NCBI GenBank assembly: GCA_023091665.1
Contig: JALJCQ010000006.1
Location: 1 to 64,000 of the forward strand
Length of the DNA: 64,000 nt
Direction: 5' to 3'
From: Pythium myriotylum
Taxonomy: Eukaryota > Oomycota > Peronosporomycetes > Pythiales > Pythiaceae
The notes under the pieces: model-generated
What the model was told of the DNA's origin: nothing
The model's database searches: none
What the model saw: the letters and a program-made list of their open reading frames with translations, nothing else
In this document: piece by piece, positions 1-9,547 of the stretch
Position numbering within the stretch: the first letter of the stretch is position 1
Layout: every line of letters starts with the position of its first letter
Made by a program: the position numbers and the translations under genes

Positions 1-576
1 CCCCCCCCCCCCCCCCCCCCCCCACCCCCCCCCCCCACCCCCTAACCCTAAACCCTAAACCCTAAACCCTAAACCCTAAACCCTAAACCCTAAACCCTAA
101 ACCCTAAACCCTAAACCCTAAACCCTAAACCCTAAACCCTAAACCCTAAACCCTAAACCCTAAACCCTAAACCCTAAACCCTAAACCCTAAACCCTAAAC
201 CCTAAACCCTAAACCCTAAACCCTAAACCCTAAACCCTAAACCCTAAACCCTAAACCCTAAACCCTAAACCCTAAACCCTAAACCCTAAACCCTAAACCC
301 TAAACCCTAAACCCTAAACCCTAAACCCTAAACCCTAAACCCCTAAACCCTAAACCCTAAACCCTAAACCCTAAACCCTAAACCCTAAACCCTAAACCCT
401 AAACCCTAAACCCTAAACCCTAAACCCTAAACCCTAAACCCTAAACCCTAAACCCTAAACCCTAAACCCTAAACCCTAAACCCTAAACCCTAAACCCTAA
501 ACCCTAAACCCTAAACCCTAAACCCTAAACCCTAAACCCTAAACCCTAAACCCTAAACCCTAAACCCTAAACCCTA
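1..576. repeat. Terminal telomere repeat array (CCCTAAA)n
   Basis: After about 36 bases of almost pure C, the sequence is an uninterrupted array of CCCTAAA units, which is TTTAGGG on the other strand, running to about 576. One unit near 340 has an extra C. This is the plant-type repeat also used by oomycetes, and its C-rich strand at the 5' end of the window fits a left chromosome end. The poly-C start is probably a sequencing or assembly artefact of a repetitive terminus. Confidence 0.97.
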
Positions 577-577
577 G

Positions 578-1585
578 CCCAGCCCCAAGCATCGTTTGTT
601 CACATTTGACGCCGTCTCGCTCTACACCAACATCCCCACCAACATCGGCATCGCAACAATCAAAGCCATGCTCCAAGAAGAGAAGCATCGCTTCGAGAAT
701 GTGATCGTCCAAGGTCTCGACTACATCATGAACGAGAACTTGTTCATGTTCGGAGACTGCGTGTGGAAGCAAATCAAGGGCACCGCCATGGGAACACCAT
801 GTGCCCCCACGTACGCATCACTCTACGTAGCGTATCACGAGCGAAGCATCCTTCGAGAGTTCAGCAACTACATCGTGCTCTACAAGCGCTACATCGACGA
901 CGTGTTTTTGATTTGGCAAGACGGAAAAGATCCCCGTGCTTTCGAACTCTTCAAGATCCGCCTCAACACGATTCCAGGACTTCGCTGGACGTACATGGAA
1001 CGCGGTCGTGAAGCACCGTTTCTTGACCTCAAAATCCGCCGATCCGACACGAGATACGAGACTCGAACTCATGAGAAAGAGCTCAATCTCTATCTCTACA
1101 TCGCGGCTCAAAGCGCACACCCTCCAGGCGTTCTGAAAGGCCTCATCATCGGCATTGTCCAGAAGTATTACCGCCAGAACACCAGGAAGGAAGATTTCCT
1201 GTCTCAAGTCAGAGCCTTCTTCCAGCGCCTGGCAGCTCGCGGATACAACTCTAACCAGCTTAGAGACCATTTCCGCGACGCCATCGAAAGAATCGCCAAG
1301 CTACAAGAAGAAGCACAACAGACGACGCGGCCAACCACGGAACTCGGCAAGCCCAAGCAAGTCTTCTTGTCTGTGCCTTATGACCCGAACGGCCCAACTC
1401 GGAAACAACTACGAGCTATCTATCAAGCCCACCGTATTGAAGACGAGTTCGCAGCCCACAACATCAAGATCACTGTGTGCTACCGCCGTCCACGGAACCT
1501 CCGAGACATACTCTGTCCATCAGAGTTCAGGGCCAACATCTACGACGACCACTTCAAGAACAGCTCGGAAGATGCCATGCATTAA
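578..1585 (+). pseudogene. 5'-truncated Penelope-like element reverse transcriptase fused to telomere
   Basis: The reading frame is open from the last telomere unit (an in-frame stop lies at 575-577) to the stop at 1585. It encodes the palm and thumb of a reverse transcriptase. Motif A is present as FDAVSLYTNIP just after the telomere junction, then GTAMGTPCAPTYAS near 778, the catalytic box RYIDDVF near 888, and FLDLKI near 1020. These combinations, with the later HPPGVLKG and YRRPRNLRDIL segments, are typical of Penelope-like elements (PLEs). The fingers region before motif A and any start codon are missing, cut off by telomere repeats. No GIY-YIG endonuclease follows the RT before the stop. 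Endonuclease-lacking PLEs are known to sit at telomeres in several eukaryotes. The product is probably not functional as it stands. Confidence 0.85.
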
Positions 1586-1834
1586 AGCCTGGACCACCCC
1601 GGACACGGATGACCGTGCCCTTTCAGCGCGCGAGAACGTGTTTAGCCTTGCTGCTACCCACTCATTTGGAACCATGCCACAGAGTATGGGGTCGTGCAGT
1701 GAAGGCTCACGGAGCGGCTGGCTTGGGATGATCCCCCTCGAAAGGGTAACAGCGAACGCTTGGCATGTTGCGAGCAAATTCAAGAAAGGCCGCCCGGATC
1801 GTGCACTATCTGTCTACAACCCAGCCCCGACCCT
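578..1834 (+). mobile_element. Telomere-attached endonuclease-less Penelope-like retroelement
   Basis: The element comprises the truncated RT frame (578-1585) plus about 250 bases of 3' sequence before a block of degenerate and canonical telomere units at 1835-1865. Its 5' end faces the chromosome terminus and its 3' end abuts telomeric sequence. That is the geometry expected if the RNA was reverse transcribed from an exposed chromosome end and the incomplete 5' end was later capped by telomerase. The exact 3' boundary is inferred from the telomeric block. Confidence 0.7.
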
Positions 1835-1865
1835 CAACCCCAAACCCTACCCTAAACCCTAACCC
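1835..1865. repeat. Interstitial telomeric repeat block 1
   Basis: A short run of CCCTAAA-like units with degenerate spacing (CCCCAAA, CCCTA, CCCTAAA, CCCTAA) lies just 3' of the Penelope-like element. It may mark a former chromosome end onto which the element was attached. Confidence 0.75.
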
Positions 1866-1903
1866 AGACGAAAATTTCGGCCAACCCAGTCGAAAAGTTT
1901 GTC

Positions 1904-1965
1904 GAAGGTTCGAGAACGTTCGACCGAACATTCGAGAATATTCCCGAGAATGTTCGAGAATGTTC
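1904..1965. promoter_or_regulatory. Array of three heat-shock-element-like repeats
   Basis: Three 18-bp blocks begin at 1904, 1926 and 1948, exactly 22 bp apart. Each consists of alternating GAA and TTC triplets at strict 5-bp spacing (GAA-N2-TTC-N2-GAA-N2-TTC). This matches the consensus for heat-shock factor binding (inverted nGAAn pentamers), giving 12 half-sites in 62 bp. It lies between two interstitial telomeric blocks, just downstream of the Penelope-like element. What it would drive is unclear, because no gene is evident immediately to the right. It could equally be a short tandem repeat that resembles the motif by chance. Confidence 0.55.
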
Positions 1966-2265
1966 AACCCAGGACGTCGAATATTCTCACGTGTCTCAAG
2001 ACCCCAGCAGCACAGACACGCAGACCCAGAACACTCAAGTTCCTGTCCAGCCCTAGAACCCAGAAGCGTAGGACTCTAGCGTAGGACTTTAGCGTAGGCA
2101 CCCGGGGGCGAGGTCGGCGGTCTTCCTCAGTTTTCAATTTTCCACTCAGCACGAAGACGCCCACCGACGAAGACATCAAGTCGAAAGAGCCCCTGCATCT
2201 GTAATAGAGCAACTCTTTGGGTCGCAGTTTCCCTGACCAAGTCTTTGCAAGTCACTTCAAGCCTC

Positions 2266-2303
2266 TCTAAACCCTAAACCCTAAACCCTAAACCCTAAAC
2301 CCT
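2266..2303. repeat. Interstitial telomeric repeat block 2
   Basis: Five perfect CCCTAAA units plus flanking partial units form a second internal telomeric block. It separates the 1866-2265 segment, which has no recognisable gene, from the direct-repeat region to its right. It has the same orientation as the terminal array. Confidence 0.9.
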
Positions 2304-2364
2304 GGTACACACACGCCCACACACACCACACGCATGCTGCCATCGTGTGCGCGTGTCGTTTCGG
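2303..2364 (+). repeat. 62-bp subtelomeric direct repeat, copy 1
   Basis: This segment, rich in CACACGCCCACAC, recurs at 2667-2728 with a single mismatch near its end. The first copy starts exactly at the end of interstitial telomeric block 2. The roughly 300 bases between the copies show no convincing coding sequence. Confidence 0.85.
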
Positions 2365-2666
2365 TCGTTCCGTAGCCTCCAACAGCTCTTTTGTGTCTCC
2401 ACGGGCTCGGACTAAACCCTACCAGACACACCGGGTATCCACAAGGTTTTGCGCGCGGACGACCAGTTCCAAGTGCACGCCCACCAAACTTGGCACACGC
2501 CGTCTCCCACCGATCATGCGCATTGGGATGGGGGCACGGAACTGCGCTTTCCACCACGGGACCCCACAACAGCCTTCGTCATTTGTGACCGAGGCTCGCC
2601 AGACTGTGTCTCACCCCACACAAAAGTGTCTACCACACTCAATTCGCACCCCACACGTCTCCCACT

Positions 2667-2728
2667 TGGTACACACACGCCCACACACACCACACGCATG
2701 CTGCCATCGTGTGCGCGTGTCGCTTCGG
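2667..2728 (+). repeat. 62-bp subtelomeric direct repeat, copy 2
   Basis: This is the second copy of the repeat at 2303-2364, in the same orientation and differing at one base. The possible solo LTR at 2738-3148 starts ten bases further on. Confidence 0.85.
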
Positions 2729-2737
2729 GGAGGGTGA

Positions 2738-3148
2738 TGTAACGGGGTGTGCTCCTTACGTGGTACGGACCCATGTCAATCGTGTTCGATAGGAACGTCG
2801 TGAACCAATCTGGTTGTGATGTCTCCTGAGTGGATAATATGATACGATATTATCTCGATTTCCCACCAATCACGCGAGGGTCTTGTGATTGAGTGGATGG
2901 CAGAAATCCGAGGGCGGATCTGCAAGGTTTTGTATACAAAGAGTAGGTTTTTCTAATCCATATATTCAGTTTCCGATTTGCGCAACCAACACAAGTTCCT
3001 GTGTTGCGCGCTTCTTACACTGCTCCACAGTGTACCTGACGTAACGAGGTCAGCCTCGTTAATCTTGATCCCGGAGTGACGCACAGGTGGCTCACTGAGC
3101 CACCTGTTGCCCAACTCTGACAACTGCTCGCTGCCTAGGGTTATTACA
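2738..3148. mobile_element. Possible solo LTR
   Basis: A 411-bp segment begins with TGTAACGGGG and ends with GGGTTATTACA, giving TG...CA termini and a 5-bp terminal inverted repeat (TGTAA/TTACA). That is typical of retrotransposon LTRs. It contains two hairpins at 3043-3060 (7-bp arms) and 3083-3107 (12-bp arms). No internal retroelement coding sequence adjoins it, and I see no matching target-site duplication, so the call rests on termini and size only. Confidence 0.4.
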
Positions 3149-3673
3149 GTACACAGCACTGCCCACCAAGTGAAACGTACTGCAATAAGTCTTTCCTAAT
3201 GTAGGACATTATTATGAGGTGCTCTAGAATGGGGGTGCGGATGTTGTCCCTCACAGAGCAGCACGTTCGTTATTTCAACGCTTCTTCACTCCGCCTTCTT
3301 CACCTCGCTCCAACAAGTGATCATGATCAGAAGATGCACAACTTCTGTAACTGGCCATTACGAAGTAAAGTAGTGTAGCAACAAGCTTCGTCCCCCCCAC
3401 CCCCAAGGTTTGAAGCCTTTGTGAATCTTTACATAGGTCAGCAGGCCTTGGGATACAATTGCTACGCCAAGTTCCATCGTGCATTCGTGAAGAGTGCACA
3501 ACTAATTAGCTCGTGAGATGCATGAAGTTGATTATGGAGAAGGATTACAATGGCTAACCCAAAGTTGAACGGAATGTACATCCACCCTGCGCGCTACACG
3601 CACCTTGGACAAACGGGGAAACCGGTAGGAGATATGCAGTGACGAGAAGAGAATGGAGTAAGCACGCGGAAAC
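3149..3673. other. Intergenic stretch without recognisable gene
   Basis: Between the possible LTR and the 3' end of the first chromosomal gene I see only short, unconvincing open frames and no RNA gene. It probably holds the 3' untranslated region of the minus-strand gene at 3674-7009. Confidence 0.5.
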
Positions 3674-6600
3674 TTATCCCATGAGCGGGTAGTAGGCATC
3701 CTCCTCGATCGAACGCTTGGCTTGGGTCGCACGACGGTGACGAACAGCAACAAGCGCGACGAGCGCGACCATGGCGCTGGCAGCAAGGAGCGTCATCGTG
3801 TTAGTCGAGGCGACGCCGTTAGCCGACTCCATCTCCTCAGCATCGGATGCCTCGAGTATGATATCCACAGGCGCGGCTCCTTGCTGCGGGATTGGTTCGC
3901 AGCGGCTGATGTACTTGGATGCAGTAGTCACGCCGTTCGGGAACACTTGGATCGGGGTACAGGTGGGGACGTAGCCCGAAGTGCATGATTGACAACAAGC
4001 AAGTGGGGTGGTTGAGATAGCAGCCGGACCCGCTGCCGTCTGATAGATCCGGTTACCGTCACAGGCCTGATAGAGATCGGCTTTTCCGTTGTTCAGCTTG
4101 GCGCATTGGTTGAAGTCGCACTTGCCATCGAGCGCACACGGTCGGCTAATGAGGGGCCGTGTGCAATCGACAATCGTAAAAGACTTGTCACAGCGTTGCA
4201 CCACCAATTTGTCGTCCGGTCGGCGCGAGTACGTGAATGTGCAGGACACTGACACAGGTGTCTCTGCACGTGTTGTAGACAAGTCGAGGCCATCGATCGA
4301 AAACTCTTTCACGATCTGCAGAGATGCCGGCGCGCTCACGTCAACGATCGTGGCGCCGTTTGCGGCAGTTCCACCGTAATCGAGCTTGCAAGATACGCTC
4401 GAAATACTGAGAGCGAGTCGCGCCTCCTCAGTTTGGAGGCCGATATTCGGGTGGTAGTCGAACGTGATCTCGGCAAAGTCGCTCTTCGGGTACATGCAGA
4501 GGTTGTTGTTGTTGGCCTTAGTCGTCGACTGGTACCACATGTTGTCAAAATGGTCGCAAACCTGAATGATATTATTCACGTGAAGCTTGACCGTGAATGT
4601 GAACGTCTGCACCATGCCACACTGAGTCCACGCCTGGACTGTGATTGACGTGGACGTCTTGGAAAAGATCTCTGGCGTGGTCGAGTCGAATGACTTCCAG
4701 GAGCTTTGGCCGGCAACCTGGTAGCGCCAGGCCACGAATCCGTTGAGTTCTCCCTGCGTGAACAAGTTGGCTCCCGCCGGGACTGAGACTGACTTGTCGA
4801 TTAGAGCCGAGATCGTGCTCGAGTAGGTGCAGACTTCAGGAGCGGGCGAGATCACCACGTCGTCATCTCCAGCAAGGAGATTTTGGAGTTGCGCCGAGCA
4901 CTCCAGCGCAATGTGTACTTCTCGTGATAGCGTGTAGGCGGCCCTGATCTGATCGTCCGAGCGACCATTGTTCTGAACGAGACCCTTGAGCACATTCAAA
5001 GAAGTCTGCTGCACAGCTGTTTTCACATCCGCCGCCGCAGTCGCAATGCTCGGGCCGTTCACCTCGATACACTGCTCGACCTCGCATGTTGAACTCGCAT
5101 CGTCGTTACCGCTGCATGTCGATACTGCACTCGTCGATCCGCAGTTGTAGTTCGTCCAGCGTTCACGCAACTTGGTGCCGACCTTGGCGCAACGCTTGCA
5201 GCTTGTTGTGATAGAGGGCCGCTCGCAAGCGTTCGAGTCAAGAGGTGATGGGTTAAGACGCGCCGTGAGATCAGTCTTGACATTAGCGAGGAGGAAGAAG
5301 TCTGAGACACCTCCGAGGGACTGCGTATCGGTACCGTAGCTGGACTGACCAAATGTGCGGGACTGGAACTTGTCCAGGTCGCAGTACGAAATTCCACCGC
5401 ACGGGTCGTTCGTCCTCGCGGTCTTGTATGCACCCCCAACTCCGTCGATGGCTGATTGTGCCAAGGCGAGGTTAGCTGACGAGAGAGCGGAAGCCACCGT
5501 GAGCTGGGCTGGAGCTGGGCAGCTCGCTGCTGGACTGGTCGGGCGGCGATTATCAACGATAGCGATACAGCCAAGGCAGGTAGCCTCAGGACTTCCGTAG
5601 TCACGTGCCTTGAGCTGGAACTCGTAGCGGCCGACTGACGTGTACTGAAGCGTATCGATCTTTGCAGCACTAGTGGTTTGGAAGTCTTTCCACGTGTATG
5701 AGTTCGTTGTGCCAGCATCGCCGTTTTGAGCAACTGAGTCCACTGTGACGGTGCTTCTTCTATTCAGGAGCTCAATGTGAGGCCACTGAGCTGAACGTGC
5801 GGTCGAGTCCTCGAAGTTGTCACGGTTGTGGTCGACGTAGTTGTCCACCACCGATGGCACCGGGAGGACTGTCTTGGTCGCGAGGCCATTGATTAGGCAT
5901 GATGAGCCAGACTTGTATTTGACTTCCTCACCAGGATTCACGTTGAAAAGATATCCGTTTGTCTGCCTCTGCCAGGCACAATCGCAGGTGCTCGTCGTCG
6001 TTGGTACGCAGCGGTTGGCAGTGATTTGATAGCCCTGGGGACACGAGCAGAAGCAGCGACGGTTGCCGCTGTTGTCGACATACGTGGTGGGGATGCCGCC
6101 TGGGAGAGTCCTGCAGTGGAACGCACGCGAGAGCGCGAAAGGGTTAACGTCGACGAGAAAGCTCGTAGACGTCGTGGCGTGGCACGAGGTATATCCCACG
6201 AGCGCTGTCTGGATGTTGGCGTCATTGTAGGCGAGACCAATAAAGATGGGAATGTTTTTCGCTCGCACGAAGCTGTCAACAGTGGCCGCGCCGATGGGGT
6301 ACACAGTGATGCTAATGACGGCATCATACGGGGTCGCGGCGTCGGTGTTGAGATTTTCTGGCGCGCCTTGTGGCTTGGTGCAGCCGTCATAGACTGTCTT
6401 CCAGCTGAAGGTGATTTTATTCGCAGCCTCGCCGTCGAAGTACCGCACATCCTGCGCTCTCACACGAGTGAGCCATCCATCGATAACCTGAAGTCCGAGC
6501 TCGTTGAAGCACGAAGACGTCACCAGCAACACCTTGAGACGGTCGTTGTGGTTTGTCGAGCTCGCGATTGAGCAATCCCTCGTGTTACTCGGCGGGGGGT

Positions 6601-7009
6601 TTGGCGGATTCTGTGGCGGGGTTTCGGCTAAGAACGTCCACGGGTACGGCTTGGCAGACACCTTGGAGGACTGTGCCGCGAGCAGCGACGAGGAACCTAC
6701 AACACCAGTATTGTCGGACGGCGGGAGCACCACACCAGGTTGCAAGGAGCCGATGATTGAGGCCGAGCTGTCGAACGGGACCTCCGGGAACGACAAGTGG
6801 ATGTCATCTCCACCATCACCCGGGTCAGTCACCGACGTGTCGTTGCCATCTAAAGCCATGAATCCGTCGACGGCCAGGAGACTATCGCGCGGCGTGAGGT
6901 ACGTGACGAGATCCGGGTTGAACTCGACCATCATCGCGGCGTCGGCAGCGTGCTGGAGGACGGCGAGCGCCTGCAGCACAAGCGCACCGGCTGTCGCCGC
7001 GAGCTTCAT
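3674..7009 (-). CDS. Secreted/type I single-pass membrane protein, function unknown
   Basis: This intronless frame encodes 1111 residues and starts with ATG at 7009. Residues 1-24 form a hydrophobic signal peptide ending in an Ala-rich cleavage region. A hydrophobic segment near residues 1071-1089 is followed by a short basic tail ending in DAYYPLMG, which suggests a type I membrane protein with a large extracellular part. The ectodomain is rich in Cys, Ser and Thr, with cysteine-dense stretches near residue 330 (FCSCPQGY) and near residue 1000 (CQSCTSGYVP) that look EGF-like or adhesive. The region around residues 155-300 has alternating beta/alpha character reminiscent of a periplasmic-binding-type fold, but I do not recognise a named domain. 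Its role could be cell-surface recognition or wall interaction, which is a guess from architecture alone. Confidence 0.85.
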   Translation of the reverse strand: MKLAATAGALVLQALAVLQHAADAAMMVEFNPDLVTYLTPRDSLLAVDGFMALDGNDTSVTDPGDGGDDIHLSFPEVPFDSSASIIGSLQPGVVLPPSDNTGVVGSSSLLAAQSSKVSAKPYPWTFLAETPPQNPPNPPPSNTRDCSIASSTNHNDRLKVLLVTSSCFNELGLQVIDGWLTRVRAQDVRYFDGEAANKITFSWKTVYDGCTKPQGAPENLNTDAATPYDAVISITVYPIGAATVDSFVRAKNIPIFIGLAYNDANIQTALVGYTSCHATTSTSFLVDVNPFALSRAFHCRTLPGGIPTTYVDNSGNRRCFCSCPQGYQITANRCVPTTTSTCDCAWQRQTNGYLFNVNPGEEVKYKSGSSCLINGLATKTVLPVPSVVDNYVDHNRDNFEDSTARSAQWPHIELLNRRSTVTVDSVAQNGDAGTTNSYTWKDFQTTSAAKIDTLQYTSVGRYEFQLKARDYGSPEATCLGCIAIVDNRRPTSPAASCPAPAQLTVASALSSANLALAQSAIDGVGGAYKTARTNDPCGGISYCDLDKFQSRTFGQSSYGTDTQSLGGVSDFFLLANVKTDLTARLNPSPLDSNACERPSITTSCKRCAKVGTKLRERWTNYNCGSTSAVSTCSGNDDASSTCEVEQCIEVNGPSIATAAADVKTAVQQTSLNVLKGLVQNNGRSDDQIRAAYTLSREVHIALECSAQLQNLLAGDDDVVISPAPEVCTYSSTISALIDKSVSVPAGANLFTQGELNGFVAWRYQVAGQSSWKSFDSTTPEIFSKTSTSITVQAWTQCGMVQTFTFTVKLHVNNIIQVCDHFDNMWYQSTTKANNNNLCMYPKSDFAEITFDYHPNIGLQTEEARLALSISSVSCKLDYGGTAANGATIVDVSAPASLQIVKEFSIDGLDLSTTRAETPVSVSCTFTYSRRPDDKLVVQRCDKSFTIVDCTRPLISRPCALDGKCDFNQCAKLNNGKADLYQACDGNRIYQTAAGPAAISTTPLACCQSCTSGYVPTCTPIQVFPNGVTTASKYISRCEPIPQQGAAPVDIILEASDAEEMESANGVASTNTMTLLAASAMVALVALVAVRHRRATQAKRSIEEDAYYPLMG

Positions 7010-7772
7010 CGTTCTTGTTTTCCTTGACGCGGTGGCTTGTGAACTGGTGAGGAGGTGCTTGGGGGCTTGGCCGCGAGTTCAGGAATGAGTCCAAGCTTCC
7101 AGCTTGCCTGCTCGTGCCTGGCGAGTCGCCGCAGCCTCGAAAAGTCGGCGGCTCCACGAGGCGGCGCGTTCCGACGCTTCACACTGCCCGTGGGCCGTCC
7201 GCTCACGGTCTCAGCTGCTCGCTGAAGCGGCGCTTAGAGCAAGAGACCCTCGCCATGAGTCGCATTTGCTCAGCCGTCGGCTTGAACGGACGCGCAATGG
7301 CATGTGTTGCTCGAAGGTTGCAGCCGCGTGAGATCCAAGATCCTGAAGATTCCGCCTCTTCACGAGGAGTCGTAGACCCCGGCGTGGGCTGAAGGGGCGA
7401 TTGCACACCTGCAGAGTTCCGTGCGTGCCACGAGGTCAACGGTACTTGCGACTGGGGTCAGAAACACCAATGCGCTCCGCGTGCGTGCAGCTCCTCTCGT
7501 CGCGACCGTAAACATGAATAAAAATACTTCGTTTCTGAAACAACGATCTCGTTCGTTCAATGTGCAGGATGGGGAGATCGCCCGATCACTAAAAATTGCC
7601 GAGCGATTAATGACGTTCTGTTGTGGAAAAGTGGGCGATAATAGAGTGTGGAGAGAAAAAGCTACGGATTCGACGTTGATGCCGTTAAAGAGCACTTGAA
7701 TTTTGTAGTAGACTCGGCAGAGTTGAAGGCTGCCCATTGCCAGGCAGCTTCATGTGATACTGGTTTCAGTTT
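7010..7772. other. Intergenic region
   Basis: This interval holds the upstream region of the minus-strand membrane-protein gene (starting at 7009) and the 3' flank of the peroxidase gene (ending at 7773). Overlapping short frames occur on both strands, but none has a convincing start, codon pattern or recognisable domain. Confidence 0.5.
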
Positions 7773-8510
7773 CTAGGCGCTCGCCACCGCATCGACCTTC
7801 GCCGCGAGAGCATCAATGCTTGCCTGGGTCATCGTTTTCGCAGGCGTAACCCAGTCGTCAGGGAACTTCTCGAGCGCCAAGAACGACACGAAACGATCCA
7901 CAGTGATCGTGTTCGTTGCCGCGTCACCAAAGATCGACAGCGTGCTGGCGGCCGACGACATAGCACCGGCGCGCGCCGCAGCACTGTACCGACACGAGGG
8001 GTTCTTGGTCTTGCATTCGGTCTCGCGGTCCTTAAGGACGTGGCCTAATGTCTCAACAGTGAGAGGAGACGTGGCGCTCCCGCGGCGGACCACATCTTGC
8101 ACCATCGCAGGATCAATGTACGAGGGGTCCTTGCCGAGGTATGAGTCCGGGTGGACGAGCGAGACGTCGTGCTCGAAGTAGTTGTGGCGACCGAAGATGT
8201 TCAGGTCGAATACGTCTGGGATGGGCACAGGGAACGTGTCGAACACGGCTGCTTCGAGGTTGAATACCTTGAGGAGTGCCGCGCGCATGTCTGCCTTTGT
8301 GATGTTCTTGCCATCGCGCGCGATGTAGCCGTGATTTGCGATCACGTTGAGTCCAGGGCACGGCGTGCGACGATACGTGGCGGTGGTGTTGTTCGGATCG
8401 CCTGAGACGTCGAATCTTGGGCGGAAGTACTCTCCAACGGCGAGACCGTCGGCAACAGTGAGAGACGCGGTCGCAAAGACCGAGGCGATCGTGACAAGGA
8501 ACGAGACCAT
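7773..8510 (-). CDS. Short heme-thiolate peroxidase / unspecific peroxygenase (chloroperoxidase family)
   Basis: This single-exon gene encodes 245 residues. The start at 8510 is chosen because ATG lies there in a good context and is followed at once by a secretory signal peptide (MVSFLVTIASVFATASLTVA); the frame upstream of it has no ATG. Mature-protein hallmarks of short heme-thiolate peroxidases are present. The PCP motif supplies the proximal heme cysteine (about residue 51) and is followed by GLNVIANHGYI. An EHD-V-S motif (about residues 113-117) matches the E-H-D-x-S pattern of short peroxygenases. The family uses hydrogen peroxide to oxidise or oxygenate organic substrates outside the cell. 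The 245-residue length fits the short class. The substrate cannot be read from the sequence. Confidence 0.88.
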   Translation of the reverse strand: MVSFLVTIASVFATASLTVADGLAVGEYFRPRFDVSGDPNNTTATYRRTPCPGLNVIANHGYIARDGKNITKADMRAALLKVFNLEAAVFDTFPVPIPDVFDLNIFGRHNYFEHDVSLVHPDSYLGKDPSYIDPAMVQDVVRRGSATSPLTVETLGHVLKDRETECKTKNPSCRYSAAARAGAMSSAASTLSIFGDAATNTITVDRFVSFLALEKFPDDWVTPAKTMTQASIDALAAKVDAVASA

Positions 8511-9547
8511 GGTAGCTTGAAGTGCTGCGCTGCGAGGAAGATGCTTGTGTTTGCGAGGCAAGTTCTTGAATGGGAGCTGGTGGTCTCAAACCCCCGTCCC
8601 CACTGGAAACGGCCGTAGCTGTCCCGAGTTTGATGGCTTCCGGTGATCACTGACCAATTCATTCCCGCAACTTCATGGATGAGCTTTCGTTTCCCGTTAC
8701 GAAATGCGACAAGTGCTGCTTTGTCAGACTCGCGGTGTGTAATTATGCAGGATTCCGACCTAATACCGTCAGAATCCGATGGTGCGCCAAGAAAAAAAAC
8801 GGTGCATCTGGACGATTTGTTTCCACCAGAAAAGACACACTAATGTGACAGGCACCACGAAATAATGGATGCTTGGCGCAACGCAATGGCTGCAAGGCTG
8901 CATGCAAATCACAAGTAAACAAATACCATGGCAAATAGCATTGTTCTTGCATGGTACAGGGTATGGCAATCCGCTGCTACCAAAAAAGCTGACCCGTCTT
9001 CCAAGGCATCAATTAGTTCACTTCAACACATCTCGCAGATATTCTAGCCCACCTTAGGATGGGCGTTGTACCGTTTGAAGATTTCTGAGTGTCCAAAGCG
9101 AGGGACAATGCGAGTCCTGATTCTGTGGTGTGGAGATTGGAACAACCGCCGCTGTCACAATGTGGGCAATGGTGGCTTCCACCGCATCGCAGACGGCATT
9201 GCCGATATGCGTGAAGCCATCGATTGAAGGTCTGATGGATGCAAGGATCATCCATATGCTTGCACGGTAATGATTATCTTCGACATCCTGCCATTCCAGG
9301 CTGCAGGGTGGTACAGTAGAAGAAGTTTGCAAATAGCATGGCCTCAGAACGTTACGACGTAAATCAACAATTCAGGATTTCCATTGATTCTCGGCTCGTC
9401 GAGTTTTAACGGTAATTGCATCTGACTGCGAACCGACTCCCTGGGCGTCATGCGGCGAAACCCTTGAGCGGAGAGAGAGCAATTGAGGAGTATGTTCAGT
9501 GGGAACAGTACATCTGTGAATATTAGTTTCAAGTTGTGGTTATATCC
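8511..9547. other. Intergenic region without recognisable gene
   Basis: About one kilobase lies between the 5' end of the peroxidase gene and the 3' end of the subtilase gene, both on the minus strand. Short frames of 60-90 codons are present on both strands, but none shows a domain, signal peptide or good start. The peroxidase promoter should lie in its first few hundred bases. Confidence 0.5.

Noticed and set aside
1155..1862. 235-codon frame overlapping the end of the RT and running into telomeric units
   Set aside because: I examined it as a possible frameshifted GIY-YIG endonuclease extension. No GIY-YIG pattern or CxxC-type linker was visible, and most of it overlaps RT coding sequence.
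3043..3107. Possible tRNA or small structured RNA
   Set aside because: Two hairpins are present, but there is no acceptor-stem pairing, no T-loop GTTCNAN pattern and no A/B box arrangement. They fit inside the candidate LTR.
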